Shown here: positions 44,824-53,366 of the stretch, piece by piece
Layout of the letters: each line of letters begins with the position of its first letter
Numbering within the stretch: the stretch's first letter is position 1
Source of the DNA: Coprenecus sp902388455
GTDB lineage: Bacteria; Bacteroidota; Bacteroidia; Bacteroidales; UBA932
Length of the DNA stretch: 64,000 bases
Assembly (NCBI GenBank): GCA_963931615.1
Contig: OZ007032.1
Coordinates: forward strand, 124,001-188,000
Direction of reading: 5' to 3'
Program-made: the position numbers and the translations under genes
The notes under the pieces: generated by a model
What the model was told of the DNA's origin: nothing
The model's database searches: none
What the model saw: only the letters and a program-made list of their open reading frames with translations

Positions 44824-46521
44824 ATGACACGTAAACTTATCGAGTGCGTTCCCAACTTCAGCGAGGGACGCGATATGCAGATTATCAAACAGATTACCGA
44901 CGCCGCCGAGAGTGTAGAGGGTGTAAAGCTCCTGGACGTGGATCCCGGTGCCGCCACCAACCGTACCGTGGTGACTTTCGTAGGAGAGCCCGAGAAGGTC
45001 ATGGAGGCTGCTTTCCGTGCAGTCAGGAAGGCTTCCGAGATTATCGACATGAGGCATCATCACGGCGAGCATCCCCGTATGGGCGCCACTGACGTGTGCC
45101 CTCTCGTGCCCATCGCAGGCGTGACAATGGAGGAGTGCGCGGAGTATGCCCGCACCCTGGCCAAGAGGATAGGCGAGGAGCTGGGAATCCCGGTATTCTG
45201 CTATGAGAGCGCTGCCTATACCGAGGCACGCAGGAATCTGGCCGTATGCCGTGCAGGCGAGTACGAGGGCCTGGCAAAGAGGTTCGCCGACGGAGAGAAG
45301 CCCGATTTCGGTCCGGCCGTTATCGACGACTTTACCGCCCGTACAGGTGCTACTGCTGTGGGTGCCAGGGATTTCCTCGTAGCCATCAACTATAACCTCA
45401 ACACCACCTCCACCCGCCGTGCCAACTCCGTGGCCTTCGACGTGCGCGAGAAGGGCCGCAAGAAGAGAGAGGGCGACCCCATCACCGGAAAGGTGGTGAA
45501 GGATGAGAACGGCGAGGTGGTATGGATTCCCGGAACTCTGAAGGGCTGCAAGGCTATCGGCTGGTTCATCGAGGAGTACGGTATCGCCCAGGTGTCTATG
45601 AATGTGACCAATATCAACGTCACTCCCGTCCATGTGGCCTTCGACGAGGTGTGTGAGAAGGCTCACGCCCGCGGTCTGAGGGTGACCGGCTCGGAGATTG
45701 TCGGCCTTATCCCCAAGAAGGTGCTCATCGACGCCGGCAAGCACTATCTGGCCAAGCAGAACCGCTCCTGCGGTATCCCCGAGGGGGACATCATAAAAAT
45801 CGCCGTGAAGTCCATGGGGCTGGACGACCTCAAGCCTTTCAACCCCCGCGAGAAGGTCATCGAGTACATCCTCGAGGACAGTGACAGGACTCCCAAACTG
45901 GTGGACCTGACTGTCCGCGGCTTCGCAGAGGAGACTTCCCGTGAGTCTCCGGCTCCCGGCGGCGGATCGATATCCGCATACATGGGCTCCCTCGGGGCCG
46001 CTCTCGGTGCCATGGTGGCCAACCTGTCCTCGCACAAGAGAGGCTGGGACGACCAGTGCCCCAAGTTCTCCGAGTGGGCTGAGAAGGGACAGGAGCTGAT
46101 GTACGAGCTGCTGCACCTCGTGGACGAGGATACGGCGGCATTCAACCGTATCATGGACGCCATGTCCCTGCCCAAGAAGACCGATGAGGAGAAGGCCGCA
46201 CGCGCTGCCGCCATGCAGGAGGCCACTCTCTATGCCACCGAGGTACCACTGAGGACCATGAAGGCCTCTTTCAAGGTCTTCGAGCTGGTGGAGGCAATGG
46301 CCTCGGAGGGTAATCCCAACTCCGTATCCGATGCAGGTGTAGGTGCTCTCGCGGCCCGTTCCGCAGTCCTTGGAGCTCTCCTCAACGTCAAGATCAATGC
46401 TGCCGGCCTGAAGGACCGCGAGAAGGCCGATGCCCTCGTGGCTGAGGCAGTTGCTATTGGCAAGGAGGCTATTATGCAGGAGGCCAGAATCATAGATATA
46501 GTCAATACAAAGATAGGCTGA
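44824..46521 (+). CDS. ftcD: Bifunctional glutamate formimidoyltransferase / formimidoyl-THF cyclodeaminase
   Basis: A 565-residue fusion. The N-terminal transferase (about 1-330; MTRKLIECVPNFSEGRD, MRHHHGEHPRMGATDVCP) moves the formimino group from formiminoglutamate to tetrahydrofolate. The C-terminal cyclodeaminase (about 350-560; ESPAPGGGSISAYMGSLGAALGAMV) releases ammonia to give methenyl-THF. The two are separate proteins in many bacteria and fused in animals and some Bacteroidetes. It sends the histidine-derived one-carbon unit into the folate pool also used by glyA. Confidence 0.96.
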   Translation: MTRKLIECVPNFSEGRDMQIIKQITDAAESVEGVKLLDVDPGAATNRTVVTFVGEPEKVMEAAFRAVRKASEIIDMRHHHGEHPRMGATDVCPLVPIAGVTMEECAEYARTLAKRIGEELGIPVFCYESAAYTEARRNLAVCRAGEYEGLAKRFADGEKPDFGPAVIDDFTARTGATAVGARDFLVAINYNLNTTSTRRANSVAFDVREKGRKKREGDPITGKVVKDENGEVVWIPGTLKGCKAIGWFIEEYGIAQVSMNVTNINVTPVHVAFDEVCEKAHARGLRVTGSEIVGLIPKKVLIDAGKHYLAKQNRSCGIPEGDIIKIAVKSMGLDDLKPFNPREKVIEYILEDSDRTPKLVDLTVRGFAEETSRESPAPGGGSISAYMGSLGAALGAMVANLSSHKRGWDDQCPKFSEWAEKGQELMYELLHLVDEDTAAFNRIMDAMSLPKKTDEEKAARAAAMQEATLYATEVPLRTMKASFKVFELVEAMASEGNPNSVSDAGVGALAARSAVLGALLNVKINAAGLKDREKADALVAEAVAIGKEAIMQEARIIDIVNTKIG

Positions 46522-46530
46522 CAAACCTTT

Positions 46531-46568
46531 GAAGTCCCTGCGGCGGAGTGTTGCTGCGGGGACTTTTG
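46531..46568 (+). terminator. Terminator after ftcD
   Basis: A 7-bp stem (AAGTCCC with GGGACTT) is followed by a short T stretch whose TTTG also serves as the -33 element of the fabH promoter. Confidence 0.7.
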
Positions 46569-46595
46569 AATTTTACAGCAAAATGTATATTTTTG
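46565..46595 (+). promoter_or_regulatory. Promoter of the fabH-fabF-fabZ-fabG cluster
   Basis: TTTG at 46565-46568 and TATTTTTG at 46588-46595 are separated by 19 bases, a strong consensus match. The -7 box ends 24 bases before the fabH ATG. Confidence 0.78.
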
Positions 46596-46619
46596 CGCGA
46601 TTTTAATATAAGATAAAAT

Positions 46620-47576
46620 ATGAGAATTATAGGAACTGGCAGTGCGCGCCCCTCAAAGGTCGTGACCAATGCGATGCTGGAGAACTTTCTGGATACCAGC
46701 GACGAGTGGATCGTGACCCGTACCGGTATCCATGAAAGGCGCGTGATATCCTCCGAGAGACTGGAGGACCTGGCTGCGGCAGCTGCCCGGAATGCCATGG
46801 AAGACGCGGGGATAACATCTGAACAGGTGGATTTCATCATCTGTTCCAATGTGGTGAACGAATATGTCACTCCCGGTCTGGGCTGTGTCATCCAGGGAAT
46901 GCTGGGCGCTACATGCCCCACTGTGGACATTAACTGCGCCTGCACGGGATTTATCTACGCTCTCGATATAGCTGAGGCGTACCTGGCCACCAAGGACCTG
47001 AAGAACATCCTCATCGTCTGTGCCGAGGAGCCTGCCCGCATGATGAACTGGCATGACCGCTCCTCCTGCATCCTCTTCGGAGATGCAGCCGGCGCTGTGG
47101 TAGTAACAAAGGGTGATGACCTGAAGGCCATCCGCGTGTCCACCCACTGCAAGGTGGAGGCTCTCTACCAGAAGCGTAAGCTTCAGCCGACTCCCTTCAT
47201 AACCAAGGAGGAGGTTGACACTGAGGGTGTGGTTATGAACGGTCAGGATGTATTCAAGCTTGCCGTGTCCTCCTCCATCAAGGATATCGACAAGGTGCTG
47301 ACCATGGCCGGCATGACAGCGGATGACATCGACCTGTATGTGCTGCATCAGGCTAATGTCCGCATCATCGAGTCCATACGTCACTTTGTCAACCAGGACA
47401 AGAGCAAGTTCCCATTCAACCTCGACAAGTACGGAAACACCTCGTCCGCGTCGATACCCGCTCTGCTGGACGACCTCAGTAGAGGTAATCAATTAAAAAC
47501 AGGAGAAATGCTGCTGCTCAGTGCGTTCGGAGCAGGATTCACTACCGGTGCATGTATTCTCCGCTGGTCAAAGTAA
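46620..47576 (+). CDS. fabH: 3-oxoacyl-ACP synthase III (KAS III)
   Basis: FabH starts fatty-acid synthesis by condensing acyl-CoA with malonyl-ACP. The 318-residue protein has TSDEWIVTRTGIHER near residue 26, the active Cys108 in NCACTGFIYAL, His in LHQANVRI and Asn in YGNTSSASIP. It is shorter at the N-terminus than many homologs but complete. It heads a cluster in which fabF starts 11 bases after its stop. Confidence 0.95.
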   Translation: MRIIGTGSARPSKVVTNAMLENFLDTSDEWIVTRTGIHERRVISSERLEDLAAAAARNAMEDAGITSEQVDFIICSNVVNEYVTPGLGCVIQGMLGATCPTVDINCACTGFIYALDIAEAYLATKDLKNILIVCAEEPARMMNWHDRSSCILFGDAAGAVVVTKGDDLKAIRVSTHCKVEALYQKRKLQPTPFITKEEVDTEGVVMNGQDVFKLAVSSSIKDIDKVLTMAGMTADDIDLYVLHQANVRIIESIRHFVNQDKSKFPFNLDKYGNTSSASIPALLDDLSRGNQLKTGEMLLLSAFGAGFTTGACILRWSK

Positions 47577-47587
47577 AATAAAACTAT

Positions 47588-48853
47588 ATGGAAAAAAGAG
47601 TAGTAGTGACAGGTTTAGGAGTGGTCTCCCCTGTCGGAAACAATGTGGAGACATTCTGGAAGAACATCGTGGACGGTGTCTGCGGAATCGATTTCATCAC
47701 GCAGTTCCCCACTGACGGTCTTTCAGTGAAGATTGCAGGAGAAGTGAAGGACTTCAAGCCCGCGGATTACGGTATTGAGCCTAAGGCGGCCAGGAAGTTC
47801 GACCGTTTCAGCCTTTTTGCCCTCGCAGCAGCCAATCAGGCAGTGGCCATGAGCGGACTTAAGGCGACGGATGACGAGGAGGACAATACTCCCGGCACAG
47901 TGCACGCCGACCGTTTCGGAGTATATATCGGCTCAGGTATCGGAGGCATGCATTCTTTCGTCAACGAGACTGCCAAGTTGATCAAGGACGGCCCTCAGTG
48001 GATATCACCTCTGTTCATCCCTACCATGATAGCCAATATAGCCGCTGGCAATGTCGCGATAGCCCATCACGCCCGCGGTGTCTGCCTGCCTATCGTGACT
48101 GCCTGTGCCACAGGTACGCACTCTATAGGAGAGGCATACAGGGCCATCAAGTTCGGATATGCGGACGCCATTATCGCCGGCGGTACCGAGGCTGCGGTCA
48201 CCCCTCTGGCCATCGGAGGTTTCTCCAACAGCAAGGCTCTCTCTCCTGCAGAGGATCCCATGGCAGCCTCACTGCCCTTCGATGCCCGCCGTCAGGGCTT
48301 CGTCATCGCAGAAGGTGCCGGAGTAGTGGTCCTCGAAGAGTATGAGCATGCTGTCGCCCGTGGGGCGAAGATATACGCAGAGATATGCGGTTACGGCAAT
48401 ACCTGCGACGCATACCATTATACGGCCCCCTGTCCGGACGGCTCGACACCCGCCAAGGCTTTCAGACAGGCTCTGACCGAGGCTCACTATTCGACCTCTG
48501 ACCTGCTGCACATCAACACTCACGGTACCGGTACCCCTCTGAACGACAAGTCGGAGACAGCTGCCATCAAGCTCGCCCTCGGTGAGTCCGAGGCCCGCCG
48601 TGCCATTCTCTGTTCCACCAAGTCCATGACTGGACATGCTCTCGGAGCTGCCGGCGGCATCGAGGCTGTGGCAGCTGTGCTCGCCCTGAAGAACGGAATA
48701 GTACCTCCTACCATCCACTATAAGGAACCTGATCCCGAGTGCGACCTGGATGTCAATCCCAACACTGCCCGTGAGGCCAGGCTGACCATGGCTCTCTCCT
48801 CGTCCCTGGGATTCGGCGGGCACAATGCCGTGCTTGCGTTCAGACTCATCTGA
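47588..48853 (+). CDS. fabF: 3-oxoacyl-ACP synthase II (KAS II)
   Basis: FabF carries out chain-elongating condensation in type II fatty-acid synthesis. The 421-residue sequence has the active-site Cys173 in VTACATGTHSIGEAY, the first His in NTHGTGTPLND and the second in SMTGHALGAAGGIEA. It opens VVVTGLGVVSPVGNN. Acyl carrier protein often precedes fabF but is absent here, since fabH is directly upstream. Confidence 0.95.
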   Translation: MEKRVVVTGLGVVSPVGNNVETFWKNIVDGVCGIDFITQFPTDGLSVKIAGEVKDFKPADYGIEPKAARKFDRFSLFALAAANQAVAMSGLKATDDEEDNTPGTVHADRFGVYIGSGIGGMHSFVNETAKLIKDGPQWISPLFIPTMIANIAAGNVAIAHHARGVCLPIVTACATGTHSIGEAYRAIKFGYADAIIAGGTEAAVTPLAIGGFSNSKALSPAEDPMAASLPFDARRQGFVIAEGAGVVVLEEYEHAVARGAKIYAEICGYGNTCDAYHYTAPCPDGSTPAKAFRQALTEAHYSTSDLLHINTHGTGTPLNDKSETAAIKLALGESEARRAILCSTKSMTGHALGAAGGIEAVAAVLALKNGIVPPTIHYKEPDPECDLDVNPNTAREARLTMALSSSLGFGGHNAVLAFRLI

Positions 48854-48878
48854 CCATGTACTAACTAAACTCAATATT

Positions 48879-49310
48879 ATGGATAGAGAAGAAATAAAAC
48901 AATTCCTGCGCCACCGCGAGCCCATGCTTCTGGTGGACGAGATGGAACTTCAGAATGAAGGTACCGAGTGTATCGGAAAGTACCATGTCAGGGGTGACGA
49001 GTTCTTCCTCCAGGGACATTTTCCCGGCTATCCGGTAGTGCCCGGAGTCATCCTCTGCGAGATTATGGGGCAGTGCAGCTCACTGCTCATCAAGGATTAT
49101 CTGGTAGGTCACACTACCCTGTTCACAGGTATCGACAAGACCCGCTTCAAACGCCAGGTCCGTCCCGGTGACACCGTGGAGGTGCACGCCCACATCACCA
49201 ATCACAGGGCCATGCTGTTCTATATAGAGGCCAAGGCAATGGTGGACGGCGAGCTTGCAGTGGAGGCAAACCTGTCGTTCGCAGTAATTCCCAATGATAA
49301 AGTTAAATAA
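48879..49310 (+). CDS. fabZ: 3-hydroxyacyl-ACP dehydratase FabZ
   Basis: A hot-dog-fold dehydratase of the fatty-acid elongation cycle, 143 residues. The catalytic His47 lies in LQGHFPGYPVVPGV and Glu61 in LCEIMGQCSSLL. The tail IDKTRFKRQVRPGDTVEVHA matches the family. I chose the ATG at 48879 (MDREEIKQFLRHREPMLLVD). The in-frame start at 48825 lies inside fabF and adds non-family sequence. Confidence 0.92.
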   Translation: MDREEIKQFLRHREPMLLVDEMELQNEGTECIGKYHVRGDEFFLQGHFPGYPVVPGVILCEIMGQCSSLLIKDYLVGHTTLFTGIDKTRFKRQVRPGDTVEVHAHITNHRAMLFYIEAKAMVDGELAVEANLSFAVIPNDKVK

Positions 49311-49313
49311 ATT

Positions 49314-50063
49314 ATGCTGGAAGGATTATTAAAAGGAAAGGTGGCTCTCATTACCGGAGCTGCCAGAGGAATAGGCAAGGCCATAGCTATGAAGCTGGCT
49401 TCTGCCGGAGCTGACATAGCTTTCACGGACCTCAAGGAGGACGACAATTTCAGAAATACCGTAGCGGAAATCTCCGCTCTCGGCGTGCAGTGCAGGGGCT
49501 ATGCCTCGAATGCCGCCGACTTCGCCGAAGCTCACGCTACCGTAGATCAGATTCAGAAAGATTTCGGTCACATCGACATTCTGGTCAATAATGCCGGCAT
49601 TACCCGTGACGGTCTGATGATGAGGATGTCCGAGCAGCAGTGGGACAGCGTCATCACTGTCAATCTCAAGAGTGCTTTCAACTTCACCCATGCCCTGACT
49701 CCCATCATGGCACGTCAGAGAGGCGGCAGCATCATCAACATCTCTTCGGTGGTGGGTGTGAACGGCAACGCCGGACAGTGCAACTACTCCGCTTCCAAAG
49801 CCGGTCTGATCGGTCTGGCCAAGTCCATAGCCAAGGAGATGGGGTCCCGCGGCATCCGTGCCAACGCCATAGCCCCCGGCTTCATCATCACCGACATGAC
49901 CAATGCCCTGCCTCAGGAGGTGCGTGACGAGTGGAACAAGAAGATTCCTCTCCGCCGCGGCGGTACACCTGAGGACATCGCCAATGTGGCTCTGTTCCTC
50001 GCATCCGATCTGTCATCTTATGTTACAGGTCAGGTGATTATTTGTGACGGCGGTATGCTCTAG
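49314..50063 (+). CDS. fabG: 3-oxoacyl-ACP reductase FabG
   Basis: A short-chain dehydrogenase/reductase (NADPH) reducing 3-oxoacyl-ACP. The 249 residues contain the TGAARGIG nucleotide motif, NNAGITRDGLMMRM, the catalytic Ser in ISSVVG with Tyr/Lys in YSASKAG, and the C-terminal YVTGQVIICDGGML typical of FabG. It follows fabZ after three bases and ends the cluster at a terminator. Confidence 0.95.
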   Translation: MLEGLLKGKVALITGAARGIGKAIAMKLASAGADIAFTDLKEDDNFRNTVAEISALGVQCRGYASNAADFAEAHATVDQIQKDFGHIDILVNNAGITRDGLMMRMSEQQWDSVITVNLKSAFNFTHALTPIMARQRGGSIINISSVVGVNGNAGQCNYSASKAGLIGLAKSIAKEMGSRGIRANAIAPGFIITDMTNALPQEVRDEWNKKIPLRRGGTPEDIANVALFLASDLSSYVTGQVIICDGGML

Positions 50064-50082
50064 GCTCTAGAACTGATAAATG

Positions 50083-50119
50083 AAAAAGGCCGGTCCCCAT
50101 GATGCGGGGCCGGCCTTTT
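50083..50119. terminator. Bidirectional terminator between fabG and smpB
   Basis: A strong stem with A/T flanks on both sides (AAAAGGCCGG-TCCCC paired with GGGG-CCGGCCTTTT) serves both convergent genes. Confidence 0.92.
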
Positions 50120-50123
50120 CATT

Positions 50124-50570
50124 TTATTCCGGAGAGTAACGGCGCAGGTCTTTTTCCTTTATGGATTCGCGCTTGTCGTATTCCTTTTTACCGCGGGCGA
50201 GGGCGATGTCCAGTTTGGCGTAGCCGGTCTCGGAGATGAAGAGCCGTCGTGTGACGATGGTCAGGCCTTTTTCCTTGACCGCTCGGGCCAGCTTGCGGAG
50301 CTCCTTGCGTGTGAGCAGCAGTTTGCGGTCGCGTTTGGGGTCGTGGCGGTTGAAAGTGCCCCACCAGTACTCGGCGATATGCATATTCTTGACGTAAAGC
50401 TCTCCTCCGGAGAAATAGCACCAGCTGTCCACTAAGGAAGCCTTACCGGCACGGATTGATTTGATCTCTGTGCCGGTAAGTACTATTCCTGCTGTGTATG
50501 TCTCCAGAAACTCGTACTCGTACGAGGCTTTCTTGTTGCGGATTTCTATTTTGCTCTTTGCTTTGGCCAT
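50124..50570 (-). CDS. smpB: SsrA-binding protein SmpB
   Basis: SmpB binds tmRNA and delivers it to stalled ribosomes for trans-translation. The 148-residue protein shows NKKASYEYEFLETYTAGIVLTGTEIKSIRAG, DPKRDRKLLLTRKEL and the C-terminal RGKKEYDKRESIKEKDLRR. It has its own -7 box and lies downstream of the caspase-like gene on the same strand. The tmRNA gene itself is not seen here. Confidence 0.97.
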   Translation of the reverse strand: MAKAKSKIEIRNKKASYEYEFLETYTAGIVLTGTEIKSIRAGKASLVDSWCYFSGGELYVKNMHIAEYWWGTFNRHDPKRDRKLLLTRKELRKLARAVKEKGLTIVTRRLFISETGYAKLDIALARGKKEYDKRESIKEKDLRRYSPE

Positions 50571-50578
50571 AGGGGCGG

Positions 50579-50586
50579 CAAAGATA
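50579..50586 (-). promoter_or_regulatory. -7 box of smpB
   Basis: The minus strand reads TATCTTTG, ending eight bases before the smpB start in the 27-base gap after the caspase-like gene. Confidence 0.5.
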
Positions 50587-50597
50587 CGAAATAATTC

Positions 50598-53348
50598 TTA
50601 TTTGAGGACTTTTGTGCTCCAGTCAGTCCATTCAGGAGAAACGAGTACCTGAGGTGACTGCAGTTTGCCTGATACGGCCGTTGCCGCTTCCACTTTTTCC
50701 CTGGTAGTGTTGTAGAGGTCGCCCAGTGAGATATTGCCTTTGGCGTCCTGGATGGTCTTTATCAGGTAATAGGTAAAGTAGCCCTGGCGCTTGTCGTAGT
50801 ATACGCTGGAGGTCTGTTCTCCGGAACTGGAAGAGAAGCATATCAGCTTACCTCCGACAACAGAGTATTTAGGCACTACGCGCACGCCTTTCTGCGCGAC
50901 CAGAGGTTCCTTGCTCTTGTATCCGCCGCTGAAGCAGGCGTCCAGGAACACGTAAGAAGCCTGGCAGGGAACGGCGGAAAGGTTGGCGTACAGCTCGTTG
51001 AGGGAGATTCCCAGCTTGATGTATTTGCCTGTCACATCGACGGGAAGGAGGTATGGCTCGCGGGAAGCCTCGTCATTGCTGCCGTGTCCGGAGTAGTAGA
51101 AGAATAGTTCGGCGTCCGGATTGGCCTTGCCTACATTGATGAGCCAGTCTATGGACTCGCGCATGATTCCGGCCGTAGCATTGTCGATGTAACGTATGTG
51201 CTCATCGGGTATTCCGAATGTCCTGACGCAGTATTCTTTGAAGACTATTGCATCGTTGCAGGCGAACGGAACGTTGATTTCAGCGCTTCCTCCGACTATT
51301 GAATAATCCTCATTGCCTATGATAAGGGCATAGCGGTTGGGGTGTGATGCGCCTGCCGGTACATTTTCCAGCAGCTCTGATTCCAGGGCCAGAGAAAAGT
51401 CCGTGTTGATGGCAGGGCGCTCGTCCAGTTTGCCTTCGATGACTATCTTGTTGGCCGTGGACAGATAATCTCCCAGCTTCACTTTGAATACGTCCTGCAC
51501 TACGGCGAATGTAGAACCCTCGGATATTTTGACTCCGATGGGAATGGAGTCAAGGGCGAACCGTTTGTTGACCAGGAAGTCAAATGTAATGGGGATTACC
51601 TCTCCGGGCTGAATGGAATCGACGGATATCTCGATGTTGTCGGTGGCAATGATGTTGCTCGGGCACTCGAAACTGATGGTGGTGTTCTGTGCCGGAAGAC
51701 GTCCTGCATTCTGTACTGCTACGATCAGTTTGCCTCTGTCTCCCAGTGTTATGGATGTGCCCTTAGCGGACATGTACTGATAGTCGGCAATCTGCAGGCG
51801 GGGACGGGCCATTTCCTGGATGTTCACCACCAGGCTGGAAGGATCTGCATCCATTCCGCTTTCCTCCAGGGTGTACACAGTGATGTTTGCCTCTGTTGTG
51901 GGGGCAGTCTCGCTGAGAGTGTAGCGGAAAGTGAAATTCTTGGTTTCGCCAGCCTTGATGATGCCGGCGTCAATCTCTCTGCTGCCCTCGAAGAACCGGT
52001 CCATGCCGCTGTTCTCCGAGAGGAGAATCTTTACGTTGTGGGCATCTCCCATGCCGCTGTTCTGTACTGCAACGTTTATGGAGAAGCTTTCACCGGCATC
52101 GATGACTCCGTTGGAGTTGGTCTCTCCGAATCCGGTAATAAGAGTAGTCAGCATGGGGGGATCTCCTGCCAGTACTGCAGAGGTGCTGACAGTGTCCTCT
52201 ATACCTATGCTCATGGCAATCTTCCTGTAGTCCTTGAGTTTCTCTTCAAATTGGTCGAATGAGCCCTTCTCCGCTATAAGACTCAGAAGCACTGTGGATT
52301 CGGCCGTCATGTCCATGAACTTGTAACATTCCTCCAGGCCTTTCATGTATACTGCGGACGTGGGTTCCTGCTTCAGGATGCGCTCGAAGTATATGCGTGC
52401 GTCATAGAGGTAGGGATAGGCTTTCTGACGGAGCACCATTCCTTCAGCCTCGTCCACTACGGCGTAGGCCCTGTTGTTGATCTCCGAGCCTATCTTGAAA
52501 CTGCACTTGGCGACACCTTTCATGATTGCCAGGTCGTCCGGAAAGAAAGAGAGGAGCCTGCGGTAGAGTTCGAGAGCTTCCTCTACATTTCCCGCAGCCT
52601 CTTCCATACGTGCCTTGATAGGCAGTACGTTGATGTCATTGGGGTCGACTGCCAGTACTTTGTCTATAGTCGCCATCAGTCCCTGCTGGTTCTGAGTAGT
52701 GATGTAGAGGTTGATGAGATTGTAGTAGAAGTCCATCGTGTTGGGGTATTCGGTGATGGCACGCTGGAGGATTTTCTCCTGCTCTACATAATTGTGCCGG
52801 GACATGTGGATCATGTTCAGAAAGATGATGCAGTCCTTGGCGCGGTCGGCCTCGCCGGTGGTAAGATACTCATTGAAGCATAGAACGGCGTCATTCATGT
52901 TCTGCATCTTGTAGGCAGATACTCCGGTGTTGTAGACAATCTGGGGATATAATTCGTCGGTTTTGAGAGTCCCTCCGGTAAAGGCCTGGCTCTTAGGTAG
53001 CATGATGTAGGCCATTCCGAAACGGTGGGCATTCTGGGTGTCGTTCATGTTGGAGAAAAACATGGCGGCATTCTTCAGTGCCGGATAAATCTGGGTAAGT
53101 CTGTTACGGGCCGCTTCCATCGCGTTAGGATCCCCATACGCGTCCAGGATGCTGGTGTAGAGAGTGAAGCTCTGATAGAGATGGTCATACATCTCCGAGC
53201 TGTTGTCTCCCTTGGCATTCTCGTAGAGGACGAACTGCTGGTTGGCGCGGGCCAGTACCTCCTGGGTGTCCTGTGCTCCGAGGGCAAATCCCCAGGAACT
53301 CAGGACGAGAGCAAGGGTTGACAACATCATTGATAATATCTGTCTCAT
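50598..53348 (-). CDS. Exported TPR-CARDB-caspase (C14-like) protein
   Basis: A 916-residue protein with a signal peptide (to about 25, ALGAQ). TPR-like helical repeats cover about 50-380. Two CARDB-like beta-sandwich domains follow (about 400-512 and 518-625), each with a repeat of the form VAVQNSGMGDAHNV or VAVQNAGRLPAQNT. A caspase-like peptidase domain (about 671-905) has the His755-Cys805 dyad in FFYYSGHGS and YVFLDACFSGGY. The signal peptide places it outside the cytoplasm, unlike most defence-linked bacterial caspases. Its partner upstream is a beta-propeller/OmpA-like protein, 18 bases away. Substrate and activation signal are unknown. Confidence 0.88.
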   Translation of the reverse strand: MRQILSMMLSTLALVLSSWGFALGAQDTQEVLARANQQFVLYENAKGDNSSEMYDHLYQSFTLYTSILDAYGDPNAMEAARNRLTQIYPALKNAAMFFSNMNDTQNAHRFGMAYIMLPKSQAFTGGTLKTDELYPQIVYNTGVSAYKMQNMNDAVLCFNEYLTTGEADRAKDCIIFLNMIHMSRHNYVEQEKILQRAITEYPNTMDFYYNLINLYITTQNQQGLMATIDKVLAVDPNDINVLPIKARMEEAAGNVEEALELYRRLLSFFPDDLAIMKGVAKCSFKIGSEINNRAYAVVDEAEGMVLRQKAYPYLYDARIYFERILKQEPTSAVYMKGLEECYKFMDMTAESTVLLSLIAEKGSFDQFEEKLKDYRKIAMSIGIEDTVSTSAVLAGDPPMLTTLITGFGETNSNGVIDAGESFSINVAVQNSGMGDAHNVKILLSENSGMDRFFEGSREIDAGIIKAGETKNFTFRYTLSETAPTTEANITVYTLEESGMDADPSSLVVNIQEMARPRLQIADYQYMSAKGTSITLGDRGKLIVAVQNAGRLPAQNTTISFECPSNIIATDNIEISVDSIQPGEVIPITFDFLVNKRFALDSIPIGVKISEGSTFAVVQDVFKVKLGDYLSTANKIVIEGKLDERPAINTDFSLALESELLENVPAGASHPNRYALIIGNEDYSIVGGSAEINVPFACNDAIVFKEYCVRTFGIPDEHIRYIDNATAGIMRESIDWLINVGKANPDAELFFYYSGHGSNDEASREPYLLPVDVTGKYIKLGISLNELYANLSAVPCQASYVFLDACFSGGYKSKEPLVAQKGVRVVPKYSVVGGKLICFSSSSGEQTSSVYYDKRQGYFTYYLIKTIQDAKGNISLGDLYNTTREKVEAATAVSGKLQSPQVLVSPEWTDWSTKVLK

Positions 53349-53366
53349 ATGTGCGTAGTTGTTATT

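Noticed and set aside
44815..46524. A 569-codon open frame antisense to ftcD
   Set aside because: It mirrors the fully assigned ftcD gene and has the composition of a reverse-strand shadow in G+C-rich coding DNA. It shows no recognisable domain.
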